Assembly (NCBI GenBank): GCA_011799875.1
Contig: CM022301.1
Span: 88,059,667 to 88,123,666 of the forward strand
Direction of reading: 5' to 3'
Source: Thinopyrum elongatum
Lineage: Eukaryota; Streptophyta; Magnoliopsida; Poales; Poaceae
DNA length: 64,000 nt
Shown: one piece after another, positions 44,046 through 55,830 of the stretch
How positions within the stretch are numbered: position 1 is the stretch's first letter
Layout: the number at the start of each line of letters is the position of its first letter
The notes under the pieces: generated by a model
Told to the model about the DNA's origin: nothing
What the model saw: only the letters and a program-made list of their open reading frames with translations
Database searches by the model: none
Made by a program: the position numbers and the translations under genes

Positions 44046-46121
44046 TGCAATACTTTCTCTAATGGTGCGATCGTGACGGCAGCTTCAACGCACACAGAGA
44101 TTGGGCGAAACAGCACGGCCTCCCCTCTGCTGGCCACGCCGCAGCCTCGGGCCTCTCCACTACTATTAAAAGAGCAAACATGAATTTCCCTACAGCCACC
44201 AAACTTAATGTACACAAACCAATCAACACCTTAGGATCTAATCCACGTAGTTAAATCTAACAGTCCTAATTGACTCACTGGTCTGCCATCCCATCTAATG
44301 GCTGAGATTAAATGTTCTGCCACAGGACATCAATCCCACGCACGTTCTTCCACCGGAAAAAATCAATCCCATCTAATGGCTGAGATTAAATGTTCTTCCA
44401 CATGACATCAATCCCACGCACGTTCTTTCACCGGAAAAAATCAATCCCACGCAAGTCATGCCCTCTCACACGCCTGAAATTTTGGATCGGCCAACGTCGA
44501 GATCTTTTCTGTCCCTTCCAAATCGCCCCCTCTCTCGCTCGCCTATCCCCACGCTGGCGAGTTGACACCCCCGCCAGGCGGAAGCTGGAGCAGCAGCGAC
44601 GGAACGAGGGCACGAGGCGGCGGCGACAGCAGATCGACGTGAGGAACCATCTCTCTCTCTCTCTCTCTAGAGGTGGATCCACAGCTCCATGACTGCAATA
44701 CTTTCTCTAACGGTGCGATCGTGATGGCAGCTTCAACGCACACGGAGATTGGGCGAAACAGCACGGCCTCCCCTCTGCTGGCCACGCCGCAGCCTCGGAC
44801 CTCACCTCTGGACCGCTGGTGATGGCGATGGCAAAGACGAGGCGTGTGATGAGCATCACGCCGGTATGGCGAAGAGGTACAAAGCAAGGAGCTGGCGGCG
44901 GCTCCATTATGCGCCGACGAAGCCCGCCAGGAGGATGCGAACCAGATCCCCGAGGCGACGACGGGGACGGTGCACATGCCAGCATACGGTATGTTGTTGC
45001 TCACGGCTCACCCCACCCATGGCTGGATGCTCAAGCTGTGCCGCCGCTGCTCTCCATATGGTTGTGTTCTTCCTATGTGTGTTGTGTGTTCAGCGCGGGT
45101 TGTCTGAAGGCTTCCTTCATGGATGACGGATGCTGTGATGCTTAGTGCGAGGCTAAGATACAATCTGAGGTACATGAGCTATTTATACACTGTCATTTCC
45201 CAGACAGTCAATGCTGTCATTAATCTTGTTTTAGTCTTCCATTATGTAGAGACATGAGCTACTAATTAACATTGCCTTCTTGGAGTATACTATTTAGAAA
45301 AAAGGAGTTCAATGGTCTGTATTACCAGCTTCGTCATGGAAGGAATGGACGGCTACTTGACAAATAATATAATCCAGGATGATTGTCATGCATCTTCAGA
45401 TGCCTGCTCATTGTCAGCTTGCATGTGTACATGGGATAAAGTCAGTTTTTATCTGACAAAGATATAGCAGAGTGCTTTATTCCTGATACGGTTTAGTAAT
45501 TGACAGTTTCGTATATTTCTCATTAGGATATATAATCATTGAGATGTGAAGTTTGGAAGAATCAAGTCAATGAGATCAATGCAACAAGATTTGACAACTA
45601 GTTTCTCTGAATAGTCTGCTATCCTGGAACATTGCAAGAGAGTGAATTGTGATCGTTTTCCAATTATGTACTAACAGGTAATCACACTTTCCTTTAGCAT
45701 CTTATTACTCTAGTTTTTGCTATATGTTGTACATGCTCTCCAATTTATGTCTCATGCCTATTATTCCATAGTTGTTCATTGACATATATGAATTATTCCT
45801 GAATTTTGCAAGCTCCCCTGATCACCATAGCTGTAGATGCTGGCATTGATGGTGCTATATTTATTGTGTAGCTAATAGAACAAGGTAATGTTAGTTTGGA
45901 CCATAATTTTCAGTAGTATTCTGGATATGAGCGAATGGGTTTTTGAGGACACTTCAGCATGATGTCTGCACTTATAAAAAGTTGCATAGAATAGAATATC
46001 GTTTCCATCACTAGCATGCCTCCTACGATCAGGGTCCAAGAAATACAAGCATAGATATCGAAGTAAACTATCCAAAAAACTCAGATTATCTATTTCGTCA
46101 CATAGCAATTATTCTGATGAC
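44046..46121 (+). repeat. Helitron tandem repeat, unit B (2076 bp)
   Basis: Opens with a 110 bp filler (44046-44155, TGCAATACTTTC... to CCTCGGGCC) that is a second copy of the unit's own middle, then TCTCCACTACTATTAAAAG and the body, ending CTGATGAC. Confidence 0.9.
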
Positions 46122-48195
46122 TGCAATACTTTCTCTAACGGTGCGATCGTGACGGCAGCTTCAACGCACAAGGAGATTGGGCGAAACAGCACGGCCTCCC
46201 CTCTGCTGGCCACGCCGCAGCCTCGGGCCTCTCCACTACTATTAAAAGAGCAAACATGAATTTCCCTACAGCCACCAAACTTAATGTACACAAACCAATC
46301 AACACCTTAGGATCTAATCCACGTAGTTAAATCTAACAGTCCTAATTGACTCACTGGTCTGCCATCTCATCTAATGGCTGAGATTAAATGTTCTGCCACA
46401 GGACATCAATCCCACGCACGTTCTTCCACCGGAAAAAATCAATCCCATCTAATGGCTGAGATTAAATGTTCTGCCACATGACATCAATCCCACGCACGTT
46501 CTTTCGCCGGAAAAAATCAATCCCACGCAAGTCATGCCCTCTCACACTCCTGAAATTTTGGATCGGCCAATGTCGAGATCTTTTCTGTCCCTTCCAAATC
46601 GCCCCCTCTCTCGCTCGCCTATCCCCACGCTAGCGAGATGACACCCCTGCCAGGCGGAAGCTGGAGCAGCAGCGACGGAACGAAGGCACGAAGCGGCGGC
46701 GGCGGCAGCAGATCGGCGTGAGCAACCATCTCTCTCTCTCTAACGGTGCGATCCCCAGCTCCATGAATGCAATACTTTCTCTAACGGTGCGATCGTGACG
46801 GCAGCTTCAACGCACACGGAGAATGGGCGAAACAGCACGGCCTCCCCTCTGCTGGCCACGCCGCAGCCTCGGGCCTCACCTCTGGACCTCTGGTGACAGC
46901 GAAGGCAAAGACGAGGCGCGTGATGAGCATCACGCTGGCATGGCGAAGAGGTACAAAGCAAGGAGCTGGCGGCGGCTCCATTATGCGCCGACGAAGCCCG
47001 CCAGGAGGATGCAAACCAGATCCCCGAGGCGACGACGGGGACGGCGCACATGCCAGCGTATGGTATGTTGTTGCTCACGGCTCACCCCACCCATGGCTGG
47101 ATGCTCAAGCTGTGCTGCCGCTGCTCTCCATATGGTTGTGTTGTGTCTATGTGTGATTTGTGTTCAGCGCAGTTTGTCTGAAGGCTTCCTTCATGGATGA
47201 TGGATGCTGTGATGCTTAATGCGAGGCTAAGATACAATCTGAGGTACAGGAGCTATTTATACACTGTCATTTCCCAGACAGTCAATACAGTCATTAATCT
47301 TGTTTTAGTCTTCCATTATGTAGAGACATGAGCTACTAATTAACATTGCCTTCTTGGACTATACTATTTAGAAAAAAGGAGTTCAATGGTCTGTATTACC
47401 AGCTTCGTCATGGAAGGAATGGACGGCTACTTGACGAATAATATAATCCAGGATGATTGTCATGCATCTTCAGATGCCTGCTCATTATCAGCTTGCATGT
47501 GTACATGGGATAAAGTCAGTTTTTATGTGACAAAGATATCGCAAAGTGCTTTATTCCTGATACAGTTTAGTAATTGACAGTTTCGTATATTTCTCATTAG
47601 GATATATAATCATTGAGATGTGAAGTTTGGAGGAATCAAGTCAATGCGATCAATGCAACAAAATTTGACAAATAGTTTCTCTGAATAGGTTGCTCTCCTG
47701 GAACATTGCAAGAGAGTGAATTGTGATCGTTTTCCAATTATGTACTAACAGGTAATCACACTTTCCTTTAGCATCTTATTACTCTAGTTTTTGCTATATG
47801 TTGTACATGCTCTCCAATTTATGTCTCATGCCTATTGTTCCATAGTTGTTCATTGACATATATGAATTATTCCTGAATTTTGCAAGCTCCCCTGATCACC
47901 ATAGCTGCAGATGCTGGCATTGATGGTGCTATATTTATTGTGTAGCTACTAGAACAAGATAATGTTAGTTTGGACCATAATTTCCAGTAGTATTCTGGAT
48001 ATGGGCGAATGGGTTTTTGAGGACACTGCAACATGATGTCTGCAATTATAAAAAGTTGTATAGAGTAGAATATCGTTTCCATCACTAGCATGCCTCCTAC
48101 GACCAGGGTCCAAGAAATACAAGCATAGATATCGAAGTAAACTAGCCAAAAAACTCAGATTATCTATTTCGTCACATAGCAATTATTCTGATGAC
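46122..48195 (+). repeat. Helitron tandem repeat, unit C (2074 bp)
   Basis: Same build as unit B, filler first; ends CTGATGAC at 48195 and passes into unique Helitron DNA (GACAAGAAGC). Confidence 0.9.
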
Positions 48196-49805
48196 GACAA
48201 GAAGCATAACGTTGCAAACACGTATATTAGTAGTTTATTTCATTATCAGGTGGTATTGGGTTTGCAAAGGTGTGGGAGCCTGCTGGAACTTGGTGCACAT
48301 TTATATCATTTTTTCATGATTAGTGTATTTCATTAGCAGGTGTGGGAGCTTGTGAAACTTCCTTTTTTTTCCTCATTTTAAAACTTAAACAGCTCGCCAT
48401 TGTATAGGACCAAACCTTGAAACCGATTAGGTTCCGTATCATAAACAAAGCAGAATTATCGTGGATGTAAGTTGAACTCAACAAGTCGTGTCGAACCGTG
48501 GGAAGGCATGGGCAAGGTGGTTGAGCTTGATGCCGATGATACAGAGGTTATTGCTTTGGTGATGCTGGAGACCCTTCAAGGTAAGAGGAGATGCGCCTCG
48601 GTGACTCAGAGTCTTAGGTCATCGGTGAGTTTTGCCTCCTATTAGTTGAGCAGTGTATATTGTTGGCCATAAACACATGAAATATCTCCAATAATGTGTT
48701 TTGGGTTCTCCCAACTTCCGTAGTTTACCATGTTTTGTCACTTCACAAACTTTTACATAACTATTCTGTGAATGTTTGCAAAGTTCTGGTTTAGACACTT
48801 AATGCTGAATTCTGAACCAAAATGATCACAAGTATTTGCTTGTTGTACTAATCTAATTTTGTTCAGAGCTTTCATTACTGATTATTTAGTTTTGTCACAA
48901 GGAAATGGCAAACTTATTGGTATTTTAATCTGAAATTCAAATGCCATGTTTAGAGAAGATGGTGAGCTTCTCATTATTGATAATTTTATTATGTTGAAAC
49001 AAGAAGATACGGATGAGCTATGATAAGGAGTGTTAGGGGGTTGGACGGCACGGCATAAAATGATATTTTTAATACAAAGTCTATTTTCTTCAAAAACTTT
49101 GTTGCACTAATCTTATAAGCTTCGCTTGACTTCGGATGTATGTATTAGCTCTGTTTAATTCCACTCATAGTCATGTTGTCGCAGTGCCACTTATTGGCTT
49201 ATGTAATTCATTTTACTTCCACACCGTTCTTTTGAGCATGGGGTTGCAGATTTTATTGAACTAACTTAGGTGCTTGTCCTACATGTGAAACATGCACACA
49301 CTTACGCACTTACCTATATGGCTACATCTAAGGAATGGTTATTACAGTTCCCTTTCTGAGTACTAGATGAACTTCAGTAACTACATGCAGTCTTTCTAAT
49401 TGCTAATTGTACATCATGATGATGTTATGTCTCACAAGAGAGCGACGAGGTCATACTAATTTCAGAGGAGGAGGATACGTATACCCCAGCACCATTACCC
49501 TAGATAATTAATGATGGTAATGATTTTGATTGATTCACTTAAGTGGTTAATTATTCTGATTTGGATGCCACTGTTCAGGCTTCTGATACTGTAAAGACTT
49601 ACATGTCAAAAAGATGTATTTCTGCTAACCTATCTGTAATATGTGCGTGTATACTTAAGAATAATCGCTGAAGTGATGACCGCAGCCTTAAGGTCAACAT
49701 TTGTGATGGATGAGTACTACCTGTGTGAGCAAATGTACTCATCGACAGTTCCTTTATGTTAATAACTGCAGTTATGCTTGAATTAGCAGCAGTTCATGTT
49801 ATGTA

Positions 49806-49845
49806 CTCCCTCCGTCAGAAAAAACTTGTCCCAAGCTTGAGGGAG
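49806..49845. mobile_element. collapsed Stowaway MITE remnant, 40 bp
   Basis: CTCCCTCCGTCAGAAAAAAC and ...GCTTGAGGGAG between TA copies (49804-49805, 49846-49847); only the ends remain, as after an internal deletion. Confidence 0.6.
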
Positions 49846-50237
49846 TAACTGTTATTCTGGTTGACCCAAATCTTGTGATGTAATAATAACTCAGAAGCAA
49901 TGGAATTCCCATACATGTTTGCAATGGTTAATGTAATACACAATAACATGTCACTGCTGCATGAAAATTCAAGAAAAGTGTCGAACTTTTTTCCTATAGC
50001 TACAACGCTTACTGTATACTACGGGAGAGCAAAGACAATGCAAGTTAATGGCGAGGTGAACTACCATGTCACATTTTTTTCATGAAATATTTGTTTGGTA
50101 TGAAATGAAGGGAAATATGCTTGGAGATAGAGAGTGACGGGGTGGAGAATGTCATCAGTAACCTATTAGAGGTGCGTTCTTCAAACTACACGGGGTCTTG
50201 ATGCAAGATCGGTGTATCAATTTCCCCTAAAATTATA

Positions 50238-50264
50238 TGTGCATTGCACGTGCACACTTACTAG
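50238..50264 (+). other. Helitron 3' terminal hairpin and CTAG end
   Basis: GTGCA/TGCAC arms at 50239-50243 and 50251-50255, then ACTTACTAG. This is the terminator-like signal at which Helitron replication normally stops. Confidence 0.7.
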
Positions 50265-50891
50265 TATGTATAGAGCATTCACAGAGGGTTGTTTTCATCC
50301 TTATATGCCAACTGAATCCAGTGGCACCATATGCGCAGTATGTGCCAACGGAAAAAAGAATGCACAAGTATATGCATACCTGCTTCATTATAACTTGGCA
50401 ACGCTCATATTCATAGGATAGTAAAAAAATGGAGTGTCTATTTAGCACTCGACACAAAAGTAATCGGGCTTCAATCAAATTTTGTGACAAATAGAGATGA
50501 CATGTGTTTTTCCTTTTTTCCTAGGGATGAAATTAATTGTCCATTCAACGGTAGTACAGTAACATTTCCTTACGAGGATGGGTCCTTTCTGGACGGAGAG
50601 CACATGCTCTCACACAAGAACTCAAAGGAAAGAGCAACTTGCCCCTGACCTCTTCATGAAGGAACCCAAGAACGAAACTAGATCACAATTGGGTCTGGAA
50701 ACTACCCCCAACGCAAAACCAATTGCACCGACGCCGGAGATGAACCACTTGGTTCGATGCAATCATCATTGCCTTTGAAGCAGATGCAAAGATGGACTCT
50801 GGATTGAAGTGATACTACCTTCCTTTTGACAAACATGGCCGGGATGAAGACCAGAGCGCTAGCTTCAATGCAAGCACCGATGGTAACGAAC
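50265..50891 (+). other. host flank of copy 2 after the Helitron
   Basis: Colinear with 11620-12270: AGAGGGTTG, CCAACTGAATCCAGTG, TGCTTCATTATAACTTGGCA, CCAATTGCACCGACGCCGGAG. No gene seen. Confidence 0.75.
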
Positions 50892-51673
50892 TGTTGGGAA
50901 ACGTTGCATGGAAAATAAATTTTTTCTATGCACACGCAAGATCTATCCATGGAGATGCATAACAACAAGGGGGAGAGTGTGTCTACGTACCCTCGTAGAC
51001 CATAAGCGGAAGCGTTTAACAACGCGGTTCATGTAGTCGAACTTCTTCGTGATCCAAACGATCGAGTACCGAACGTACGACACCTCCGCGTTCAACACAC
51101 GTTCAGCTTGGTGACGTCCTCGCCTTCTTGATCCAGCAAGACGGCGTAGTAGTGGATGAGTTTCGGCAGCACGACGGCGTGGTGACGGTGATGATGAAGC
51201 TATCTCCGCAGGGCTTCGCCTAAGCACTACGAAAATATGACCGAGGGTGTAAACGGTGGAGGGGGGCGCCGCACACGGCTAAGAGATTGTCGTGGTTATG
51301 TGTGGCGCCCCCCTCCCACATATATATAGGTGGGGGGAGGGAGGAGCAGCCAAGGAGGCTCCCCAAGTAGGCCGAATCCTACTTGGGGTCCTCCCCAAGC
51401 CGCACCCCCTTTCCTTTCTAGGTGAGTGGGGAAAGGTAGGGGAGGGTGGCGCCCCCCCCCCTTTCCTTTCTCCCATGTAGAGGGGAAGGAAGGAGGGGCT
51501 AGCCCTCCATCCTTTCCTTCCCTAGGGCCGGCGGCCAGGGAGAGGGGTGCGCCAGCTCCCTTGTGGGGTGGTCTGTCCCCCCTGGCCCATTAGGTCCATA
51601 CACCTACCGGGGGTGTCCAGAACCCCTTTCGATGACCCGATGACTACCCGGTGCACTCCGAAACTCTTCCGGT
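50892..51673 (-). repeat. Angela/BARE1-like copia LTR, 3' end, reversed
   Basis: Read on the minus strand it ends ...GGTCTACGAGGGTACGTAG, CACACTCTCCC, then GCAACGTTTCCCAACA at 50892, the characteristic 3' end of Angela/BARE1/WIS LTRs. The host junction is CGAAC|TGTTGGG. The other side is interrupted at 51673 by the LARD-like element and may continue a few bases at 63183. No internal retrotransposon region is attached, so it is a fragment or part of a solo LTR. Confidence 0.75.
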
Positions 51674-54600
51674 TGTGGCACCCTGGCTCAGAGCGAACCG
51701 GAACGCCCCGTATTCCAGCCCAGAGACAAGTCTTCTGGAATACGGCACTGTTGGCATAGAACAAATCAGCTCTTTATTACTATGGATAAGGTTACACAGT
51801 ACATGGATTACATCGGCACGGCGATACTACGCCTGCCCAGGGTAGCTCTATGCTAACAGCAGAACCACCCGAGGAAACGGAGTATCCTCGGCAGCGGAAC
51901 AACGACGGCGGTGGTGAACTCCACTCCACAGGGACTCTGGCTGGAACACGCATCCTAGCTCGCAAACTCGGAATCCTCGACAAGCAAGCAATCATAGCAT
52001 GACCTGCAAACTGGCATGACACGCCAGGTGAGTACTTTGAATGTACTCGCAAGCTCACAGCAACCAAAGCAATCAAGACAAGCAACAACATGGCACTTAC
52101 AGGTTAAGCAGGTGTAAACATGATGATGCTGGAACAATATAAGCATGGCATGGCATATACTACATGCAACAGGTTGCAACTTACTCTGTTGTGATGTTAC
52201 CCCGTAACCATCACCTATAAGAACTTTCCATCGAGTGTGCCACATGATAACCTCGGGACCAACCAAACTTGGTATTACAATACCGTAGTGATAACATGAT
52301 CACAAGGAGCTTGGTATTTACCGAGATCACCACATAACACCAAACCACGGTGATCCTCTCATGATCACGATCAACCAACATCGGTATCCTCGATACCACG
52401 GTGATCCTCTCGCGATCACATAAAGATCAACCAACTTCTTTCTCATCGAACGGGGTTGTGATAAGCAAGATTATTATACTGTTGACCCATAGTGTGTCCT
52501 ACTACGAACTGTGCCCATAACCGAGGACGCGGCTATCGATAGATTATACACTCTGCAGAGGTTAGTACACTGTACCCACACCATGGAACTCATGGCCTCG
52601 TGCTCCCATTCGGGTGGACCAACGACGTTCCGACAAAACCCAATCTATTACATGGCACTCTCCCAGCCACTCCGACAAACTCCCCTTTGGGCTATGTCAT
52701 GGGTGACCCCTGTGTCCTTCCGACACCTTCCACCGTCGTGGCCAAACAAAACTGTCCCAAACGAGGACCTGAGCTCAATACCAAAACTGGATTCACAAGG
52801 TTATAGCCGCCTACCGGGCTAGGGTAGCACGCACTCATAACCTTCCCTAGTTGGAGGTACCGGCGAGAGGCATGACAATAGACCGAGTTAGGGCTGCCCC
52901 ATCCCAGCAAGTGTGGTTGCACTGGTGAGCTTGATTCGGTGGCGCACTATGGCTCAGCCAACAGGTGTTCAAGTTCGATTAACATCCGGTTAAATTTGAA
53001 TGATGATGTGCTGAGCCATGATAACAGGATGAACCATAACAACAGATAGAGAAACATGCAGACATGTCATCATCTTAGCATGAACTTCTGCCAGAATTAA
53101 CCATGAGCATAATGCTACCAACGAGTACCGAGCATAGAACATAAACATAGAACATGAGCATATATAGTGGTTTCAGACAGAATAACATGCACACATTAAA
53201 ATAACTTCTCAGGTAGGAAACCATAGCTACTTCAAATCCATCATGCAAGTGGCTGTTGTGGCTTGCCTGGGGATGAAGAAACCATCGAGGAGAAGTGCGG
53301 AGAGTCCGCGGAAACGATCACTGGAAATAGTTCTCTCCCGGAGGGGGCTGTTTATGGCAAGGGCAAAATGGTCATTTTCACTGTGTCAACACATTATGAA
53401 AATGATACCAACAGATAGAGCTCGACGAGACGAAGAAGTGGGCTTTGGATTCACCTCGTTCGGGGTTACGAGCAAAAAGATGTGATGGTTTTTCTGTCAG
53501 GGACCTATCTATAAATAAAATTTTCACAAACAGGCCCTCAGCTGAAAAACAGATCACGCACTCTCAGGAAATGCGCTTTCCAGCTAGGAAGACGTATTCC
53601 AAAGAATACGCCTCCACTTATGCTAACTGGGCAGGGCTCCTGTGGCTGACTGGTGGGGTCGAGGGGAGACGCGGGGCCCGCCTGGCATAACTGAAGGGAG
53701 GGAGAGAGAACAGAGGGATGGCGGCGCTCACCGGCGATGTTCACCGGCGTAGAGACGGCAACGAGGCTGGGAGATAGCGGGGATGGATCAGGCAGACGAA
53801 GACGAGCACTATCGTACCCGTGGCTCCTCGAATGGTGGCCGGACGGCGTCGCCCACTCCGACTCAGGCGGCGGCGAGCTACGGTGGCCGATCGGTCCGGC
53901 GATTCCGATGAGCTTTTGGGTAGAGGAGAGGCTGGGGAGGGGCAGTGGAACTCCACGAGCTCGACGATGGTCTCAATTGGGCTTGGGGTGGACGGAGGCG
54001 AGAGGGAGGAGCAGGGGTAGAGCGGCGGAGCTCCTTGCCGAAGATGGGGCAGGAGAGCTGCCTAGCTATGCTTTCGGGCGCAGAGGAGGCGATTGAGAGG
54101 GAGAGGAGTGGAGTGGGTGAGGAGAGACGAGGCCGGGAGGGCCTTATATAGGGGAACGGAGGATGGCCGAGCCAGATCCCGCCACGGTTGCGCTGGCACG
54201 TCGAGGACGGCGAGCTGGCAGCTGCGCTGGCCGTCGTGGCGTGGCTGTGGTAGACGTGAGCGCGCAGAGGTGACGGGACGCATGCGGAGCCATTAAGAGC
54301 GTGCGGACGAGACGGCGACCGCGGCACCCTGTTCGGCCCGTGCGTGAACTTGTCAGCGAGCGGCGGCGAGCTTCGCCGGAGTTGGGAGAGGGTTCTAGAG
54401 GGGGTACGTGGACGGTGGGAACAAAGTCGGCACGACAGGACAAGAAGAGGCAGCGCAGGGCGGCCGGAGTGGTCGTGTCCGACGCGGTCGGCGTGCAGAG
54501 CACGACTTTGGCTCGGGCAGACGCGTGGTCACCACGTGCATTGCCGCACATGGTGCTCTCTGGCCCGTTCGGTCATGTCTACGCGGTAGTCCTTGCTCCC

Positions 54601-55830
54601 TGAGGCCCCCCTGTGCCATTGGTTTGGTTGGATGCCATCTAAATCGAATGGTAGCATCATCAGCAGTTTCTGAACAACAACTTGGGAGGGATCCAGAACA
54701 GAGATGAGTTGGCGATGGAGCCAAATGAGTTGTCTGGGAGTGTTAGGGTAGGAAGGACTACAATCCTGTGAATTTTGGAAGGATTTGGACCAGGATTTAG
54801 CATAGTTGCTTCACAACTGCCCAAACTGGTCCAGAAAATGAATCATGAAGTGGCACTCTAAGGAATGCTTGGATTGAGGTGAAATTTGGTGGCTAGGAGT
54901 TATTTGGATACATGAACACACTGTAAAAATTTCATACTGTTTGGTCATGCCAAAATAGTACTTCCTTCACAGTGGTCCTATCTGGACAGAATCTTAGAAA
55001 AATTCTAGTGAATTATTGGGAAGATAAAATGAGCCCAAATTTAGTGGAGGGATGTCATATTGGTAGAATCATGTTCTGGAAATTCATGAATTATGGAGCA
55101 ATAAAAGTTATAGTTGCTTCACAACCCATAATAATTACCAGAAATAAAGATTTGATGCTGTGATCACATAGATGATTGAATGATGCTAAAATTTAGTGGA
55201 GAGCTATGATTTGATCATATGAAGATGCTTGAAAAATTTCAAATCATTTGGATATGCCTAGCTTGCACTTCCTTCACAATGCCTCTGTTTGAACAGAAAC
55301 TTTGAAAAATTCCTCAGGAATATTTACTAGGCAAATGAAGTTGAAATTTGGCATGTGGCAATGATATAGATGGGAAAGAGTGCACAAAAAGTTTGAGAGC
55401 AAGCAAGCAAAGATAATGGGTACTTGCTTTACAAACTGCCAGCTAGGGCAGAATCAGAAAATGAATATTGGTGGAATATTTTTGATCATGGCAAGGAAGG
55501 ATTTTGACATATCTGAAGAATATTTGATCCAAACAATTTATGGGAATTATTTGGGAATCTTTGGAATGATGGAAGTGTGGGTTGCTTCACAACCCAGGGC
55601 AGACAGGGTTATTCCTTTAATAAGAAAAAGGAATATCCCCGAGAAAAAGAATATTGGGATTGGTCCAAAATGGAAATGGCAAGGTCTTGGGATGGTTTTG
55701 AGATTGACAAGCCACTTGGGAGAGGAATCAAAGGTGATCTCTCCAGGTTTCAAGACCACTATGCCACTGAAAAACAAATCCGGACCGAAATCGAAAGAAA
55801 AAGAAAATGGGCAAAATCCAGCGTGTTACA
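51674..55830 (-). repeat. 3' LTR of the LARD-like element (4157 bp)
   Basis: Nearly identical to 59020-63177 by eye, including long shared stretches without indels. A TATA box for minus-strand transcription is at 54144-54150 (TATATAAGGCC on the minus strand). Open frames in its GC-rich part (53740-54600) are present in both LTRs but match no protein I know. Confidence 0.9.

Larger units (their letters stand above)
41603..50264 (+). mobile_element. Helitron, 8.7 kb, non-autonomous
   Basis: The left end TCTCCACTGTCTCCACTACT follows an A (41602). The right end is CTAG (50261-50264) followed by T, with a stem-forming GTGCATTGCACGTGCAC about 6 bases before it. TC...CTRR ends, a 3' hairpin and insertion between A and T are the Helitron rules. 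Flanking DNA on both sides is colinear host sequence of copy 2. No Rep/helicase protein is visible, so it is non-autonomous. Most of it is three tandem repeats (41612-48195); the remainder (48196-50264) is unique and possibly captured DNA. Confidence 0.75.
48196..50264 (+). other. unique 3' part of the Helitron
   Basis: No recognised gene. 48508-48580 is open (MGKVVELDADDTEVIALVML...) and ends in CAAG|GTAAGA, a good plant donor, so it may be a captured exon fragment. The remainder is AT-rich and intron-like. The terminal hairpin and CTAG close the element. Confidence 0.5.
14456..50891 (+). repeat. host tandem duplication, copy 2, expanded by insertions
   Basis: Same order of host landmarks as copy 1: promoter (14470-14899), exon 1, intron 1 fragments (21556-21783, 25100-25571, 40112-40213), exon 2, intron 2, exon 3, 3' flank (41430-41602 and 50265-50891). 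The intervening sequence is a set of mobile elements absent from copy 1. The segment ends where an Angela-like LTR begins at 50892. Confidence 0.85.

Noticed and set aside
53737..54724. Cluster of overlapping frames of 60-150 codons on both strands, repeated at 61082-62068
   Set aside because: They are in the GC-rich transcription-start region of both LTRs of the LARD-like element. The repetition is that of the LTR, and no domain is recognisable.
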